39,204 nt of DNA. Source: CADDZO01 sp035294145 (GTDB lineage Bacteria > Chloroflexota > Dormibacteria > Dormibacterales > Dormibacteraceae). The position numbers and the translations under genes are program-made. The stretch covers positions 1 to 39,204 of the forward strand of contig DATGLL010000243.1 in the NCBI GenBank assembly GCA_035294145.1, read 5' to 3'. Each line of letters starts with the position of its first letter. Position 1 is the first letter of the stretch. Below, piece after piece: positions 13,123-22,266 of this stretch. Under the pieces are notes generated by a model that had not been told where the DNA came from, ran no database searches, and was given only the letters and a program-made list of their open reading frames with translations.

Positions 13123-14223
13123 GTGGGCACCGACGAGCTGGTCGCGATCCCGCCCCGGTACGCGCTGCCGGTCTCCCTGCTGACCGGTGGGCTGGTCCTG
13201 TGGTGGGTGTACCTCATCGAGCCCATCCCTTATCGGCCGCCCCACGTCCTGGGGGTCGGGCTCGCCGCCCTGGGGCTGCTGGCAGCCCAGGCCGACACCT
13301 GGGTGCGCTCAGGGCGGCGAGGGGACGTGGAGCGCCTGCTGGCGCTGGGCGGGCAAGGGGTAGCCGCCATCGCCCTGCTCCTGCTCGGCGACCAGGGGCC
13401 AGGGGCGCTGGGCCTGTACCTGGTTGCCATCAACGCACCGCCCCTGGGCCTCCTCGGGACGGTCGTGGCCGCCGTGGTCTGGCTGTTCTACGGCTTCCAG
13501 GTCATCACCGGCGCGCTCGCTCAGCACCACCTCGAGGCAACCTCGCTGGTCGCCAACCTGCTCGGCCCGGTCCTCGCCTACCTCGGCTCGGCCTGCGCCC
13601 GGGTGCTGCGCCGGGAGCGGGTCCGGCTGGCAACGCAGCTGGAGCGGGAGCGGCTGGCCCGTGAGGTCCACGACGTCCTGGCCCACACGCTGTCGGCCCT
13701 GGCCGTGCAGCTGGAGGCCGCCCGGGCGCTGGCTCAGCAACGCCCCGGGGACCCGGCCGTGGAGGCGACCCTGGACCGCTGCCAGCGCCTGGTTCGCGAA
13801 GGGTTGGTGGAGGCCAGGCGTGCCGTCGCCACCCTACGCGGTGACGACCTGCCCGGCCCCGAGCAGCTGTTCCGGCTGGTCGAAGACTTCGAGCGGGGCA
13901 CCGGCATCCCCTGCCGCCTGGAGGTGGAGGGACAGCCCGCCCGGCTGGCCCCCGACGCGCGTCTCGCCGTGTACCGTGCCGCCCAGGAGGCGCTCTCCAA
14001 CGTCCGCAAGCACGCGCAGGCCACCGAGGTTCGGATACGGCTCGCCTACCGCCGCTCCGGCATCGACCTCACGGTCGAGGACCGGGGCCGGCCGAAGCCG
14101 TCCCTGGCCCCCGGCGGCTACGGGCTGACCGGCATCCGCGAGCGTGTCGCATTCCTCGGCGGGACCCTGGAGGCGGGCCCGATCGACGGCGGCTTCCGGG
14201 TCCGGCTCTCGGTGCCGGTGTGA
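13123..14223 (+). CDS. sensor histidine kinase, NarL/DesK-type
   Basis: A 366-residue membrane kinase. Residues 1-160 contain about five hydrophobic segments (LLTGGLVLWWVYLI; AAIALLLLG; LLGTVVAAVVWLFYG) and little extracytoplasmic loop, suggesting a membrane-embedded sensor. The HisKA_3 dimerisation domain follows with phospho-acceptor H183 in REVHDVLAHTLS. The ATPase domain has an N-box (AAQEALSNVRKHA) and a G-box (GYGLTGIRERV). The stop overlaps the response-regulator start (GTGA, 14220-14223), so the pair is co-translated. The signal is unknown; DesK-like kinases often sense membrane or envelope state. Confidence 0.9.
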   Translation: MGTDELVAIPPRYALPVSLLTGGLVLWWVYLIEPIPYRPPHVLGVGLAALGLLAAQADTWVRSGRRGDVERLLALGGQGVAAIALLLLGDQGPGALGLYLVAINAPPLGLLGTVVAAVVWLFYGFQVITGALAQHHLEATSLVANLLGPVLAYLGSACARVLRRERVRLATQLERERLAREVHDVLAHTLSALAVQLEAARALAQQRPGDPAVEATLDRCQRLVREGLVEARRAVATLRGDDLPGPEQLFRLVEDFERGTGIPCRLEVEGQPARLAPDARLAVYRAAQEALSNVRKHAQATEVRIRLAYRRSGIDLTVEDRGRPKPSLAPGGYGLTGIRERVAFLGGTLEAGPIDGGFRVRLSVPV

Positions 14224-14891
14224 TCCGGATCCTGGTCGCCGACGACCAAGCGCTGGTCCGCGAGGGCCTGGTCACGCTGCTCAGCCTCGCCCCCGGCATC
14301 GAGGTGGTGGGGGCCGCGGCCGACGGCGAGGAGGCGGTGGCCATGGTCGCCAAGTGGAGGCCCGACGTGGTCCTGATGGACCTCCGCATGCCCCGATGCG
14401 ACGGGGTGGAGGCCACCCGGCGCATTCGGGCCGAGCATCCCGGGACCCAGGTCATCGCCCTCACCACCTACGACGACGATCGCTCCATCCTCTCGGCCGT
14501 GCAGGCCGGAGCCCGCGGCTACCTGACCAAGGACTCCACCAGCCAGGAGATCCGCCGGGCCATCGAGGCGGTGGTGGAGGGCAAGGCGTTGCTCGAACCG
14601 GCCGTGCAGGCCCGGCTGCTGGAGGCGCTGGCCGCGGGCGGGGCATCGCCCACCGCCGTCCAGGAGCCGCCGGCGCTGCCCGACGGGCTGACCCGCCGCG
14701 AGGCCGAGGTCCTGGGGCTGATCGCCCAAGGTCTCTCCAACCAGGAGATCGCCGTCCGGCTCGTCGTGAGCGAGGCCACGGTCAAGACCCACATCAACAA
14801 CCTCTTCAGCAAGATCGGGGCTCGGGACCGGGCCCAGGCGGTGGCCTACGCCTACCGCAACGGCCTGGCCGACGGTCCCCCCCGGCCCTGA
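14220..14891 (+). CDS. response regulator, NarL/LuxR family
   Basis: A 223-residue regulator starting at the overlapping GTG. The receiver domain (1-120) has acidic D8/D9, phospho-acceptor D54 in VLMDLRMP, a Thr in ALTTYDDD and the Lys in YLTKDS. After a short linker, residues about 155-215 form a LuxR-type HTH (LTRREAEVLGLIAQGLSNQE; SEATVKTHINNLFSKIG). It is the partner of the kinase just upstream. The targets are not visible; the genes 3' of it face the other way. Confidence 0.93.
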   Translation: MIRILVADDQALVREGLVTLLSLAPGIEVVGAAADGEEAVAMVAKWRPDVVLMDLRMPRCDGVEATRRIRAEHPGTQVIALTTYDDDRSILSAVQAGARGYLTKDSTSQEIRRAIEAVVEGKALLEPAVQARLLEALAAGGASPTAVQEPPALPDGLTRREAEVLGLIAQGLSNQEIAVRLVVSEATVKTHINNLFSKIGARDRAQAVAYAYRNGLADGPPRP

Positions 14892-15198
14892 GAGCAACCG
14901 GCCCTCAGCGGATCGGACCACGCGCACGCGGCGTGGGGCCGAGCCCACGCGGCGTCGGCCGTCACGGCCTCGCCGAAGGGATGGGCCGCCGGGGCAAGGC
15001 AGGCGCGATCGCCTAGGTCGACGTTCTTCGAGACCAGGAACCTGAGGCCGCCCGGCCCTCGCAGGGGCAGGTGGGGGCGGGAAGGTACCCCAGGACGCCC
15101 TCGTCCGAGCCACCGGCATGCCGGGATCGATCGGTCTGGAGGCGATCTTGGTCACGGTGGACGGCGGTCACGCCCCCCGGCGCAGGGCGCGCGGGGGA
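14892..15198. other. convergent intergenic region with two GC hairpins
   Basis: No gene is seen. Two adjacent stems, CCACGC/GCGTGG (14918-14936) and GGCCGA/TCGGCC (14937-14960), follow the response regulator and may end its transcript. The rest is featureless up to the clpP stop. Confidence 0.4.
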
Positions 15199-15798
15199 TC
15201 AGGCGCCGGGTCGGCCGGCGGCGTGCTCGATCACGCCGTCGATCAGGCCCCAGGCCTTCGCCTCCTCGGGGGTCATGAAGAAGTCGCGCTCGATGTCCCG
15301 CTCCACCTGCTCCCTCGGCCGACCGCAGTGTCGGGCATAGATGTCCACCAGCTCGGCTCGCTGACGAAGGATCTCCCGGGCCTGGATCTCGAGGTCGGTG
15401 GCCTGCCCCTGGAGCCCGGTGGCCCATGGCTGGTGAACGACGATGGTCGAGTGCGGCAAAGAGAAACGCATGCCAGCGGTGCCCCCGGCCAGCAGCAGCG
15501 ACCCGCCACTGGCGGCGAAGCCGATGCACAGGGTGAGGACCGCGGGCCGCACGTACTGCATGGTGTCGTAGATGGAGAGGGCGGCGGTGAGCGAGCCGCC
15601 GGGGCTGTTGATGTAGACCGCGATCTCCTTGTCAGGATCGTCGCTCTGCAGGAACAGCAACTGGGCCACGATCAGGTTGGCCAGCTGGTCGGTGATCTCG
15701 CCCCCGATGAAGATGATGCGGTCCCTCAACAGGCGCGAATAGATGTCGTAGGCACGCTCGCCACGGCTCGTGGTCTCGACGACGGTGGGTATCAGCAT
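15199..15798 (-). CDS. clpP: ClpP protease subunit
   Basis: A 199-residue ATP-dependent Clp protease proteolytic subunit of usual length. It has YINSPGGS, the nucleophile Ser in CIGFAASGGSLLL, the catalytic His in STIVVHQP, and the C-terminal Asp region ERDFFMTPEEAKAWGLID. In most ClpPs the Ser motif reads AASMGA; here it is AASGGS, and other variations (FSLPHS for ALPNS) suggest a ClpP2- or paralogue-like form. It works as a 14-mer barrel with ClpX or ClpC. It lies 5 nt downstream of a ClgR-like gene, so the operon may carry its own regulator. Confidence 0.9.
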   Translation of the reverse strand: MLIPTVVETTSRGERAYDIYSRLLRDRIIFIGGEITDQLANLIVAQLLFLQSDDPDKEIAVYINSPGGSLTAALSIYDTMQYVRPAVLTLCIGFAASGGSLLLAGGTAGMRFSLPHSTIVVHQPWATGLQGQATDLEIQAREILRQRAELVDIYARHCGRPREQVERDIERDFFMTPEEAKAWGLIDGVIEHAAGRPGA

Positions 15799-15803
15799 GT
15801 CTC

Positions 15804-16220
15804 TCACCTCAGGAATCCGATCGGCCGCTTGCGAGCGGCGCCCTCGGTCGTGGCCAGAAAGGCGGTGAAGCGGGCCACGGTCCGAAGCGCGTCCTCGTCG
15901 AGCGCCTCGCTCATCTGGCGTAGCTGAGCCCGGGGGTCGAACTCGGAGGCGACCTCCATCGCCTCGGGGGCGCCCAGCCGCCGAGCCAGCTCCAGATACA
16001 CTTCGGCGACGCTCATGCCCAGCGCCCGCACGATCCGCAGCAGTCGCTCGGTAGAGACGTCCTTCCGACCCCGCTCCACCTCCGACAGGTAGCCAGTCGA
16101 GATCCCGGCCCGCTCGGCGACCTCCGCCAGCGATCGCCCCCTGAGCTCCCGGCACCGACGCAGGATCGTGCCCAGGGTCGAACGGACACGGGCGGGGCTT
16201 TCACCATCAGCGAACACCAT
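15804..16220 (-). CDS. XRE-family regulator, ClgR-like
   Basis: A 138-residue protein. Residues about 15-70 form a helix-turn-helix (GTILRRCRELRGRSLAEVAE, then RAGISTGYLSEVERGRKDVS). The core STGYLSEVERGRK closely resembles ClgR of Actinomycetota, which activates clpP and clpC genes. The C-terminal part (about 75-138) is helical with no known motif. It is the first gene of an operon with clpP (5-nt gap), supporting a role in controlling Clp proteolysis. ClgR itself is usually degraded by Clp via its C-terminal end; the tail here (RKRPIGFLR) is not the classic LAA form. Confidence 0.75.
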   Translation of the reverse strand: MVFADGESPARVRSTLGTILRRCRELRGRSLAEVAERAGISTGYLSEVERGRKDVSTERLLRIVRALGMSVAEVYLELARRLGAPEAMEVASEFDPRAQLRQMSEALDEDALRTVARFTAFLATTEGAARKRPIGFLR

Positions 16221-16795
16221 AGCTCTGGGCGTAACGTACCAGCTCGGGCCAGGTCCGCGGCGTATGGCGGGGCGCTCAGGTCAGCCTGCGCCCCGAGCGC
16301 GGGCGGGTGACCGGTACCCTTCCGACCTCCTTGGGGGGCTCACGACCCGGGTGCCCCGGCCTCCTCGACATCGGCTCGTCGACGCGCGTGCCCGATCGGA
16401 CCCGCCGGCGACGCCGACGACCTCCAGGTCCTCCTCAGCCGGGCACCGAGACCGTGCGCCGGTGAGGCCGCCGCCATGCTCGCGCCCTCAGACGATCCCG
16501 GAGGCCCACGTCACCTGACCTCGCCATGCCGGACCAGCCGGTCGCGCCGCCCCGTCGGGCATACGCCTGGCCGGCAAGCTCACCGCCCCGCGGCCGGGCG
16601 CCCATGGGGTGGGGGCGGACATCTGCCCTCCTCGATCGCCCAGAGGCATGCGATGGGATCGTTGGCCGCGGCACGTACGACGCAGCGAGCCCGCCCTGCC
16701 AAGTGCCGGCGTGCCCGGGTTCTCTCAGCCGCGGCCCCACCCGGAAGCCCCCCACGGGTTCGATTGGCCAGTCCCCTGGCGGCCTCGGGACCGAC
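16221..16795. other. intergenic, no gene recognised
   Basis: About 575 nt between the ClgR-like start and the end of the gamma-glutamyltransferase-like gene. Open frames here have no recognisable domain and look like chance frames in GC-rich DNA. The promoter of the clgR-clpP operon should lie within 16221-16260, where TACGTT on the minus strand sits 12 nt before the ATG. No other structure was noticed. Confidence 0.5.
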
Positions 16796-18361
16796 TCAGA
16801 GGGTGAGGGCGACGCCACCGTCGCCACGTGGATCGGAGGCACCGCTCAGCGACCCGTCCTCGGCGACCTGGACCACCTGGACCCGGGCGAAGTAGGGGTC
16901 GTAGGACCACGGCCGCCGCTGGACGCGATAGCCAAGCTCCTCCAGCCCCCGAACGACCCGGCTGGGGATCCGCAGCTCGGCCTGCACCACCTCCCCCTGG
17001 AAGTCGAGCCGGGGGGCGCTCACCGCCTCCACTGGGCTCATCCCATGGTCGAGAAGGTTGACCAGGGCCTGCAGGACGCCGGTCACGATCCTGGTCCCCC
17101 CCGGCGCCCCGATCACGATCGAGAGGCGACCGTGCTCGAAGACCATGCAAGGCGTCATCATGGTGACCCTGGTCTTCCCCGGGGCGAGCGAGTTGGGGCG
17201 GTGGGGCCGGGGGTCGAAGCCGTTGAGGTAGTTGTTGTACAGGAACCCAAGCCCGGGCGTGATCACGCCGCTGCAGGCGCCCAGGGTATGGGTCAGCGCC
17301 ACCGCGTTGCCGGCACCGTCCAGCACGCAGACGTGGGTCGTAGTGGGCGCCTCGTGGACCGAGCGGGCGGCAGCCGCGCGCCCCTTGGCGATCAGCGCCT
17401 CCACCGGCACCATGACGAACGCGGGATCGGCCAGGTGCCGCTCCCGCTCCCCCATGGCCCAGTCCATGGCCTGGACCAGGAGCCGGGCCGCCTCCAGCGA
17501 GGGCCATCCCCACCCCGCCAGGTCGAACCCCTCCAGATAGTTCAGCATCTGGAGCAGGGTCACGCCCCCTGCCGGCGGCCCTGCCGCCAGCAGGCGCCGG
17601 CCACGGTAGCTGCCGACCACCGGGGCGGCGATCCGGGGGCGGTAGTCGGCCAGGTCGGCGGCGGTGATCGAGCCGCCGGCAGCCTGGAAGTCGGCGGCGA
17701 TCGTGGCCGCGATCTCTCCCCGGTAGAAGTCCTCCGGCCCGGCCTCGGCCAACCGTTCGTAGGTACGGGCCAGGTCGGGGTTGGGGATCACCTCTCCGGG
17801 CCGGTAGAGCTCGCCGTCCCGGGTGTAGATGCGCCGCGCCTCCGGGGTCCACTGGATGCGCCGGCGCCCGTCGACCACATCCGGCCCGTGGTCACCCACC
17901 CAGTACTCGTAGACGGTGCCGGTCACCCGAAGGCCACGCCGGGCCGCCTCCAGGCCGGGCCGCAAGGCCTCGGCCCAGCCGATGGTGCCGTGGCGGCGCA
18001 GGGCCTCGGCCAGGCCGGCGACCGTGCCCGGCACCCCCACGCTCTGGTGGCCGCAGTCGTTGACCCATCCCTCCAGGACGTAGCCGTACCGATCGGCCGC
18101 CTCACGCAGGAAAAGGTGCTCCCACTGGTCCTCCCGCACCCCGGACCCGGCTCGGGCATAGAACTCGATGACCTCATCTTGCCCTTCGGCCGTGTGCACG
18201 AGCATGGCTCCGGAGCCGCCGATGCCGCACATCATGGGGTCGATCACCCCCTGGACCAGGGCGGTGGTGACGGCGGCATCCACGGCGTTGCCGCCCGCGC
18301 GCAACACCTCCAGCCCCACCTCCGCCGCCTCCGGTTGGGGGCAGACGATCATGCCTCCCAC
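16796..18361 (-). CDS. ggt: gamma-glutamyltransferase-family enzyme
   Basis: A 521-residue Ntn-hydrolase precursor. The large-subunit part has the NAVDAAVTTALVQGVIDP and GIGGSGAMLV signatures. The self-cleavage and catalytic Thr is T341 in PTTTHVCVLDGAGNAVALTH. The small subunit contains IGAPGGTRI and a DPRGDGGVALTL end. GGTs transfer or hydrolyse gamma-glutamyl groups of glutathione and related amides. No signal peptide precedes the core, unlike most GGTs, so a cytoplasmic role or an acylase-type substrate is possible. The GTG start at 18361 has a GGAGGGG site 4 nt upstream; an ATG at 18352 is the alternative. It lies 17 nt after the SDR gene, in one operon. Confidence 0.88.
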   Translation of the reverse strand: MGGMIVCPQPEAAEVGLEVLRAGGNAVDAAVTTALVQGVIDPMMCGIGGSGAMLVHTAEGQDEVIEFYARAGSGVREDQWEHLFLREAADRYGYVLEGWVNDCGHQSVGVPGTVAGLAEALRRHGTIGWAEALRPGLEAARRGLRVTGTVYEYWVGDHGPDVVDGRRRIQWTPEARRIYTRDGELYRPGEVIPNPDLARTYERLAEAGPEDFYRGEIAATIAADFQAAGGSITAADLADYRPRIAAPVVGSYRGRRLLAAGPPAGGVTLLQMLNYLEGFDLAGWGWPSLEAARLLVQAMDWAMGERERHLADPAFVMVPVEALIAKGRAAAARSVHEAPTTTHVCVLDGAGNAVALTHTLGACSGVITPGLGFLYNNYLNGFDPRPHRPNSLAPGKTRVTMMTPCMVFEHGRLSIVIGAPGGTRIVTGVLQALVNLLDHGMSPVEAVSAPRLDFQGEVVQAELRIPSRVVRGLEELGYRVQRRPWSYDPYFARVQVVQVAEDGSLSGASDPRGDGGVALTL

Positions 18362-18378
18362 GTCGCCCCTCCGGACCT

Positions 18379-19122
18379 CTAGGGGCCGCCCTGCACGTAG
18401 AGCGTCTGCCCGCTCACGAAGCCGGCCTCGTCGCTGCACAGGAAGGCGATGACGTTGGCGATGTCCACCGGTTGGCCGACCCGGCGAAGCGGGGTGCGCT
18501 CCGCCGCCATGCGCTTGAACTCCTCCCAATCGATGCCGAGGCGTCGAGCCGTGGCCTCGGTCATGCGCGTCTCCACGAAGCCAGGGGCGACCGCGTTGAC
18601 GTTGATGTTGAAGGGTCCCAGCTCGATGGCAAGGGTCCGGGCCATGCCCTGCAGCCCGGCCTTGGCGGCGGAGTAGTTGGCCTGGCCCCGATTGCCCAGA
18701 GCCGAGGTCGAGGAGAGGAACACGATCTTGCCGTAGCGCTGGGGAACCATCACCCGCTGCGCGGCCTGGGCGCAAAGGAAGCTCCCCCGCAGGTGCGTGT
18801 TGATGACCGCATCCCAGTCATCGTCGGTCATCTTGTGGATCAGGTTGTCACGGATGATGCCAGCGCAGCAGACCAGGATGTCGAGGCGGCCGAAGGAGTC
18901 GACCACGCGCTGCACCGCCGCCTCCACCTGGTCACGCCGGCTGACGTCGCAGGCCACCGCCAGCCCACGCCCCTCCAGCCGTCCCGCCACCTCCTCGGCC
19001 GGGGCCTGGTCCAGGTCGCAGACCGCGACCTTGGCGCCGTCGCGCGCCAGCACCTCACAGGTCGCGGCTCCGATGCCACGACCGCCCCCGGTGACCAGGG
19101 CGACCTTCCCTTCGAATCTCAC
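18379..19122 (-). CDS. SDR-family 3-oxoacyl-ACP reductase-like enzyme
   Basis: A 247-residue classical short-chain dehydrogenase. It has the cofactor motif TGGGRGIG, CDL at the end of beta-2, a CAG motif in place of NAG, catalytic Ser in FLSSTSA, and YSAAK. The C-terminus ...SGQTLYVQGGP is typical of FabG-like reductases, which use NAD(P)H on 3-oxoacyl or other carbonyl substrates. The GTG start at 19122 follows a GAGGAGGG ribosome site. It is the first gene of an operon with the GGT-like gene; no obvious metabolic link is visible. Confidence 0.88.
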   Translation of the reverse strand: MRFEGKVALVTGGGRGIGAATCEVLARDGAKVAVCDLDQAPAEEVAGRLEGRGLAVACDVSRRDQVEAAVQRVVDSFGRLDILVCCAGIIRDNLIHKMTDDDWDAVINTHLRGSFLCAQAAQRVMVPQRYGKIVFLSSTSALGNRGQANYSAAKAGLQGMARTLAIELGPFNINVNAVAPGFVETRMTEATARRLGIDWEEFKRMAAERTPLRRVGQPVDIANVIAFLCSDEAGFVSGQTLYVQGGP

Positions 19123-19558
19123 CCGTTCCCTCCTCTGCTGCGTACTGCCCGGGCATCGCGGCCGGACGCCAGTTCAGTGTAGGGATCCGGCGCCACGGCC
19201 GCCCGTCCACGGCTGGGCGACGTGGGTCGCCCCCCTCGCCACCCGCTCTCGGCGGGCCGCCAGCGTCGATGACGCTGTGACGAGCGCCGCTCCAGGCTCG
19301 CCCATCGCCCAGAGAGGCACCCCGGGCTGGGCGAGGAGGTCATCGGCCCCCGACCGGGCCGCCCCCGGCGGCAGGCCAGCTCCTCGCCGCCGAACGACGG
19401 GTCAGGAACGCTGGCCTGGCCCCCGACCCGCGACCAGCCCCGAGCGCCCGGTCAGGCGAGGCGGCCCGGCCGAGGGACGTCGACGCCCCTCGGCCATGGC
19501 CCTCGTCGCTTCCCCGCTCGCGATGACGGCGAGGCCCTTGGCTCCCCGGCCCCCGCGA
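19123..19558. other. intergenic, no gene recognised
   Basis: About 435 nt between the SDR start and the stop of the HesB-like gene. No frame shows a domain or ribosome site. The segment should contain the promoter of the SDR-GGT operon, but no clear -10 stood out. Confidence 0.45.
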
Positions 19559-19858
19559 TCACAGAACGGCCCCGTCCGGCCCTGGCTCTTCCTCCTCGGT
19601 CTGGGTCCGGAAACGCAGCCTGGGGCCAGAGGGGGTGTCGGTCCGATCGATCACCACCCCGTCCAGCGCGGCGCTGATCTCGGCCGGGATGTGGAGGAGA
19701 TCCTGACCCTGGCGCTCCACCACCTGGTCTCCCTCACGCGCCTCGCCGAGGACGAGGCCCAGCCGCTGCTCATCGATCTGCTCCAGCCGGACGACCCGAC
19801 CGGAGGGACGATCGAGCGTCGCCAGCAGATCCGCGGCGCTCTCGGTTACCTGAATCAT
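19559..19858 (-). CDS. HesB/IscA-like protein without cysteines
   Basis: A 99-residue protein whose start, MIQVTESAADLL, and core (LGLVLGEAREGDQVVE; LLHIPAEISAALDGVVIDRT) follow the A-type carrier (HesB/IscA) fold. All three cluster-binding Cys are missing; in fact the protein has no Cys at all. It therefore cannot carry iron-sulfur clusters in the normal way, and the role of this subgroup is unknown. An AAGGAGGT ribosome site, fully complementary to 16S rRNA, lies 7 nt before the ATG, suggesting high expression. It is monocistronic and divergent from the molybdopterin hydroxylase gene. A CCCGCCG/CGGCGGG hairpin lies between them (19942-19961). Confidence 0.6.
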   Translation of the reverse strand: MIQVTESAADLLATLDRPSGRVVRLEQIDEQRLGLVLGEAREGDQVVERQGQDLLHIPAEISAALDGVVIDRTDTPSGPRLRFRTQTEEEEPGPDGAVL

Positions 19859-19989
19859 GGCCTCCACCTCCTTGGAGCCGGTGCAGCCGGTAACCAGGCC
19901 CACCCTACCAGAGAGGCCGCCGGTGATGCCCGGGCCCCTCCCCCGCCGCCTCGACGGCGGGAGCGAGAACATGCCATGCTTCAGCCGCC

Positions 19990-22266
19990 ATGAGCCTGAT
20001 CGGCGCCCGACGTCCACGAGTTGAGGACGAACGACTGGTGACCGGCCGCGGCCGGTTCGCGGCCGACGATCGACCCTCCGAGCTTTGCCACCTCGCCCTG
20101 CTGCGGTCACCGCATCCCCACGCCCGGGTACGTCGTGTCGACGTGAGCGCCGCGCGCGCTCGCCAGGATGTCCTGGCCGCCTGGACGGCGGCCGACCTGC
20201 CCAGGCCGGGGACCATGCCCAGGGCCGAGTTCCCGCCCCCACCCCCACTCGCCGACATCCGCCTCCAGCCCATCCTGGCCGGGGAGGAGGTGTGCCACCA
20301 GGGGGAGGCCTTCGCGCTCGTGGTCGCGACCTCGCCCGAGGCCGCGGTCGACGCGCTCGAGGCCATCGAGGCCGAGCTGGAGCCCCTGCCCAGCGTGGCC
20401 GGGGCCGCCGAGGCAGCGGCCGAGACGGCACCCCCGGCCCACACCGGCGCCGCCGGGAACGTGGCCGGCCGATCCACGATCGCCTTCGGCGATCCCGATG
20501 CCGCCTTCGCCAACGCCCCGGTGACGGTCTCCGCCACGCTGTCGCTGGCCCGGATCTGCGGAGCGGCCATGGAGCCGCGGTCGGTGACCGCTGTGCCCCA
20601 GCCCGACGGCACCCTGCTCCTGCGCACCTCGACCCAGTCGGTCTTCGGCGTCCGGGACGCGGTCGTCAGCGCCCTGGGGCTGGAGCCGAGTCGGGTGCGG
20701 GTCGTGGCCGAGGACGTCGGCGGGGGCTTCGGGGCCAAGGGCAGCCCCTACCCGGAGGAGGTGCTGACCGCCCTGGCGGCCCTGCGCCTGGGACGGCCGG
20801 TGCGCTGGGTGGCCACCCGGAGCGAGGATGGCGCCACCACCAACCAGTCCCACGGCACCCGACTGGAGCTTGAGCTGGCGGCCGAGCTCGACGGGCGGCT
20901 GCGGGGGATGCGCGGCCGCCTGCTGCACGACATGGGGGCCTACGCCGGCGAGGGCGCGGGCCAGGCCACCAACATCGCCCTGCACCTGCTCTCGGTCTAC
21001 CGGCTGCCGGCGATGCGGGTCGAGATCTGGAACCTCTACACCAACTCGGCGCCGACGGGCTTCATCCGGGGAGGCGGGCGCGAGGTCGGGAACTTCGCCG
21101 TCGAACGGCTCATGGACCGGCTCGCCGACCGGCTCGGCCTTCCCCGGGATCAGGTGCGCGAGCGCAACCTGCTCCGTCCGGGGGACATGCCCTACGACAC
21201 CGGGCTCAGGATGGGACCGGCGCCGGTGCGCTATGACCTTGGCGACGTGCCTGCCATGCTCTCCCGCCTCCGCACCCTGATCGAGGGCGAGCCGGTGGGC
21301 GTGGAGGGCAGGCGGGCACGCGGCCTCGGGATCGCCTGCTACGCGGAGTCGACCGGCTTCGGGCAGCGCGAGCCAGCCCGGCTCCAGGTGGCGAGGGACG
21401 GGATCGTGACCGTCCGCCTTGGCTCCACGCCTCAGGGGCAGGGCCACCAGACGATGGCCGCCCAGATCGTCGCCGAACGTCTGGGATGGCCGATCGACCA
21501 TGTGCGGGTCGTGGTGGGCGACACCGCCGCCGTGCCGTATGGGCTGCTCACGGCCGGCAGCCGCTCGGCCGTGCACGTGGGCAACGCCGCCGCCGGCGTC
21601 GCCCTGGAGGCACGTCGGCGGCTGCTGGAGCTGGCGGCGGAGCGGCTCGAGGCCGATCCCGCCGACCTGAGCCTGACCGATGGGGTGGTCGAGGTTCGGG
21701 GGGCCCCCTCGCGCCGGGTCGCCGCCCCCGAGCTGGTCCCCGACGGGGGCCTCGAGGTGGGGCACGACTTCGCGCCCGAGCAGGGGACCACCTGGGCCAG
21801 CGGCTGCCTCGGGGCGGTGGTCGAGGTCGATCTCGAGACCTACCGTGTCGACGTCGTCCGCGCGCTGCTGGTGCACGACTCGGGACGCCTTGCCAACCCC
21901 ATGCTGGCCGAGGGCCAGCTCCACGGCGGGCTGGCCCATGGCATCGGCTACGCCCTCTTCGAGGACGCCGCCTACGAGGCCGACGGCAACCAGCGTGCCC
22001 CCAGCTTCCTCGACTACGCCATCGTGTCGGCGCCGGAGATGGCGACCTCGATCCGGGTCGAGCATCTGGAGACGCCCAGCTCGGCCAACCCCGAGGGCTT
22101 TCGCGGCATCGGCGAGAGCTCGACCATCCCGGCCCCGGCCGCCATCTGCTCCGCGATCGAGGACGCGCTCCGGCGCGCGGGACGGCAGGTCGAGCTGCAT
22201 GAGCTCCCGGTGACCCCGGATGGGCTCTTCCGCCGGCTCAGCGCCCCGACCGAGCGAGAACGATGA
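19990..22266 (+). CDS. molybdopterin-dependent hydroxylase, large subunit
   Basis: A 758-residue protein of the xanthine dehydrogenase/CO dehydrogenase large-subunit family, close to the usual length. The N-terminal domain has the RRVEDERL-VTGRGRFADD type start (RPRVEDERLVTGRGRFAADD). Molybdopterin contacts include EDVGGGFGAKG and GFIRGGGREV. The active-site Glu is near residue 709 in FRGIGESSTIPAPA. The enzyme would hydroxylate an aldehyde or N-heterocycle. The FAD- and 2Fe-2S-binding partner genes normally next to it are absent; the downstream gene is an enolase-superfamily enzyme that overlaps it by 4 nt. Start: ATG with no good ribosome site. Confidence 0.88.
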   Translation: MSLIGARRPRVEDERLVTGRGRFAADDRPSELCHLALLRSPHPHARVRRVDVSAARARQDVLAAWTAADLPRPGTMPRAEFPPPPPLADIRLQPILAGEEVCHQGEAFALVVATSPEAAVDALEAIEAELEPLPSVAGAAEAAAETAPPAHTGAAGNVAGRSTIAFGDPDAAFANAPVTVSATLSLARICGAAMEPRSVTAVPQPDGTLLLRTSTQSVFGVRDAVVSALGLEPSRVRVVAEDVGGGFGAKGSPYPEEVLTALAALRLGRPVRWVATRSEDGATTNQSHGTRLELELAAELDGRLRGMRGRLLHDMGAYAGEGAGQATNIALHLLSVYRLPAMRVEIWNLYTNSAPTGFIRGGGREVGNFAVERLMDRLADRLGLPRDQVRERNLLRPGDMPYDTGLRMGPAPVRYDLGDVPAMLSRLRTLIEGEPVGVEGRRARGLGIACYAESTGFGQREPARLQVARDGIVTVRLGSTPQGQGHQTMAAQIVAERLGWPIDHVRVVVGDTAAVPYGLLTAGSRSAVHVGNAAAGVALEARRRLLELAAERLEADPADLSLTDGVVEVRGAPSRRVAAPELVPDGGLEVGHDFAPEQGTTWASGCLGAVVEVDLETYRVDVVRALLVHDSGRLANPMLAEGQLHGGLAHGIGYALFEDAAYEADGNQRAPSFLDYAIVSAPEMATSIRVEHLETPSSANPEGFRGIGESSTIPAPAAICSAIEDALRRAGRQVELHELPVTPDGLFRRLSAPTERER

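Noticed and set aside
16526..18382. A 618-codon plus-strand open frame opposite the GGT-like gene
   Set aside because: The translation is rich in Gly, Pro, His and Arg without any fold, and it is antisense to a conserved enzyme.
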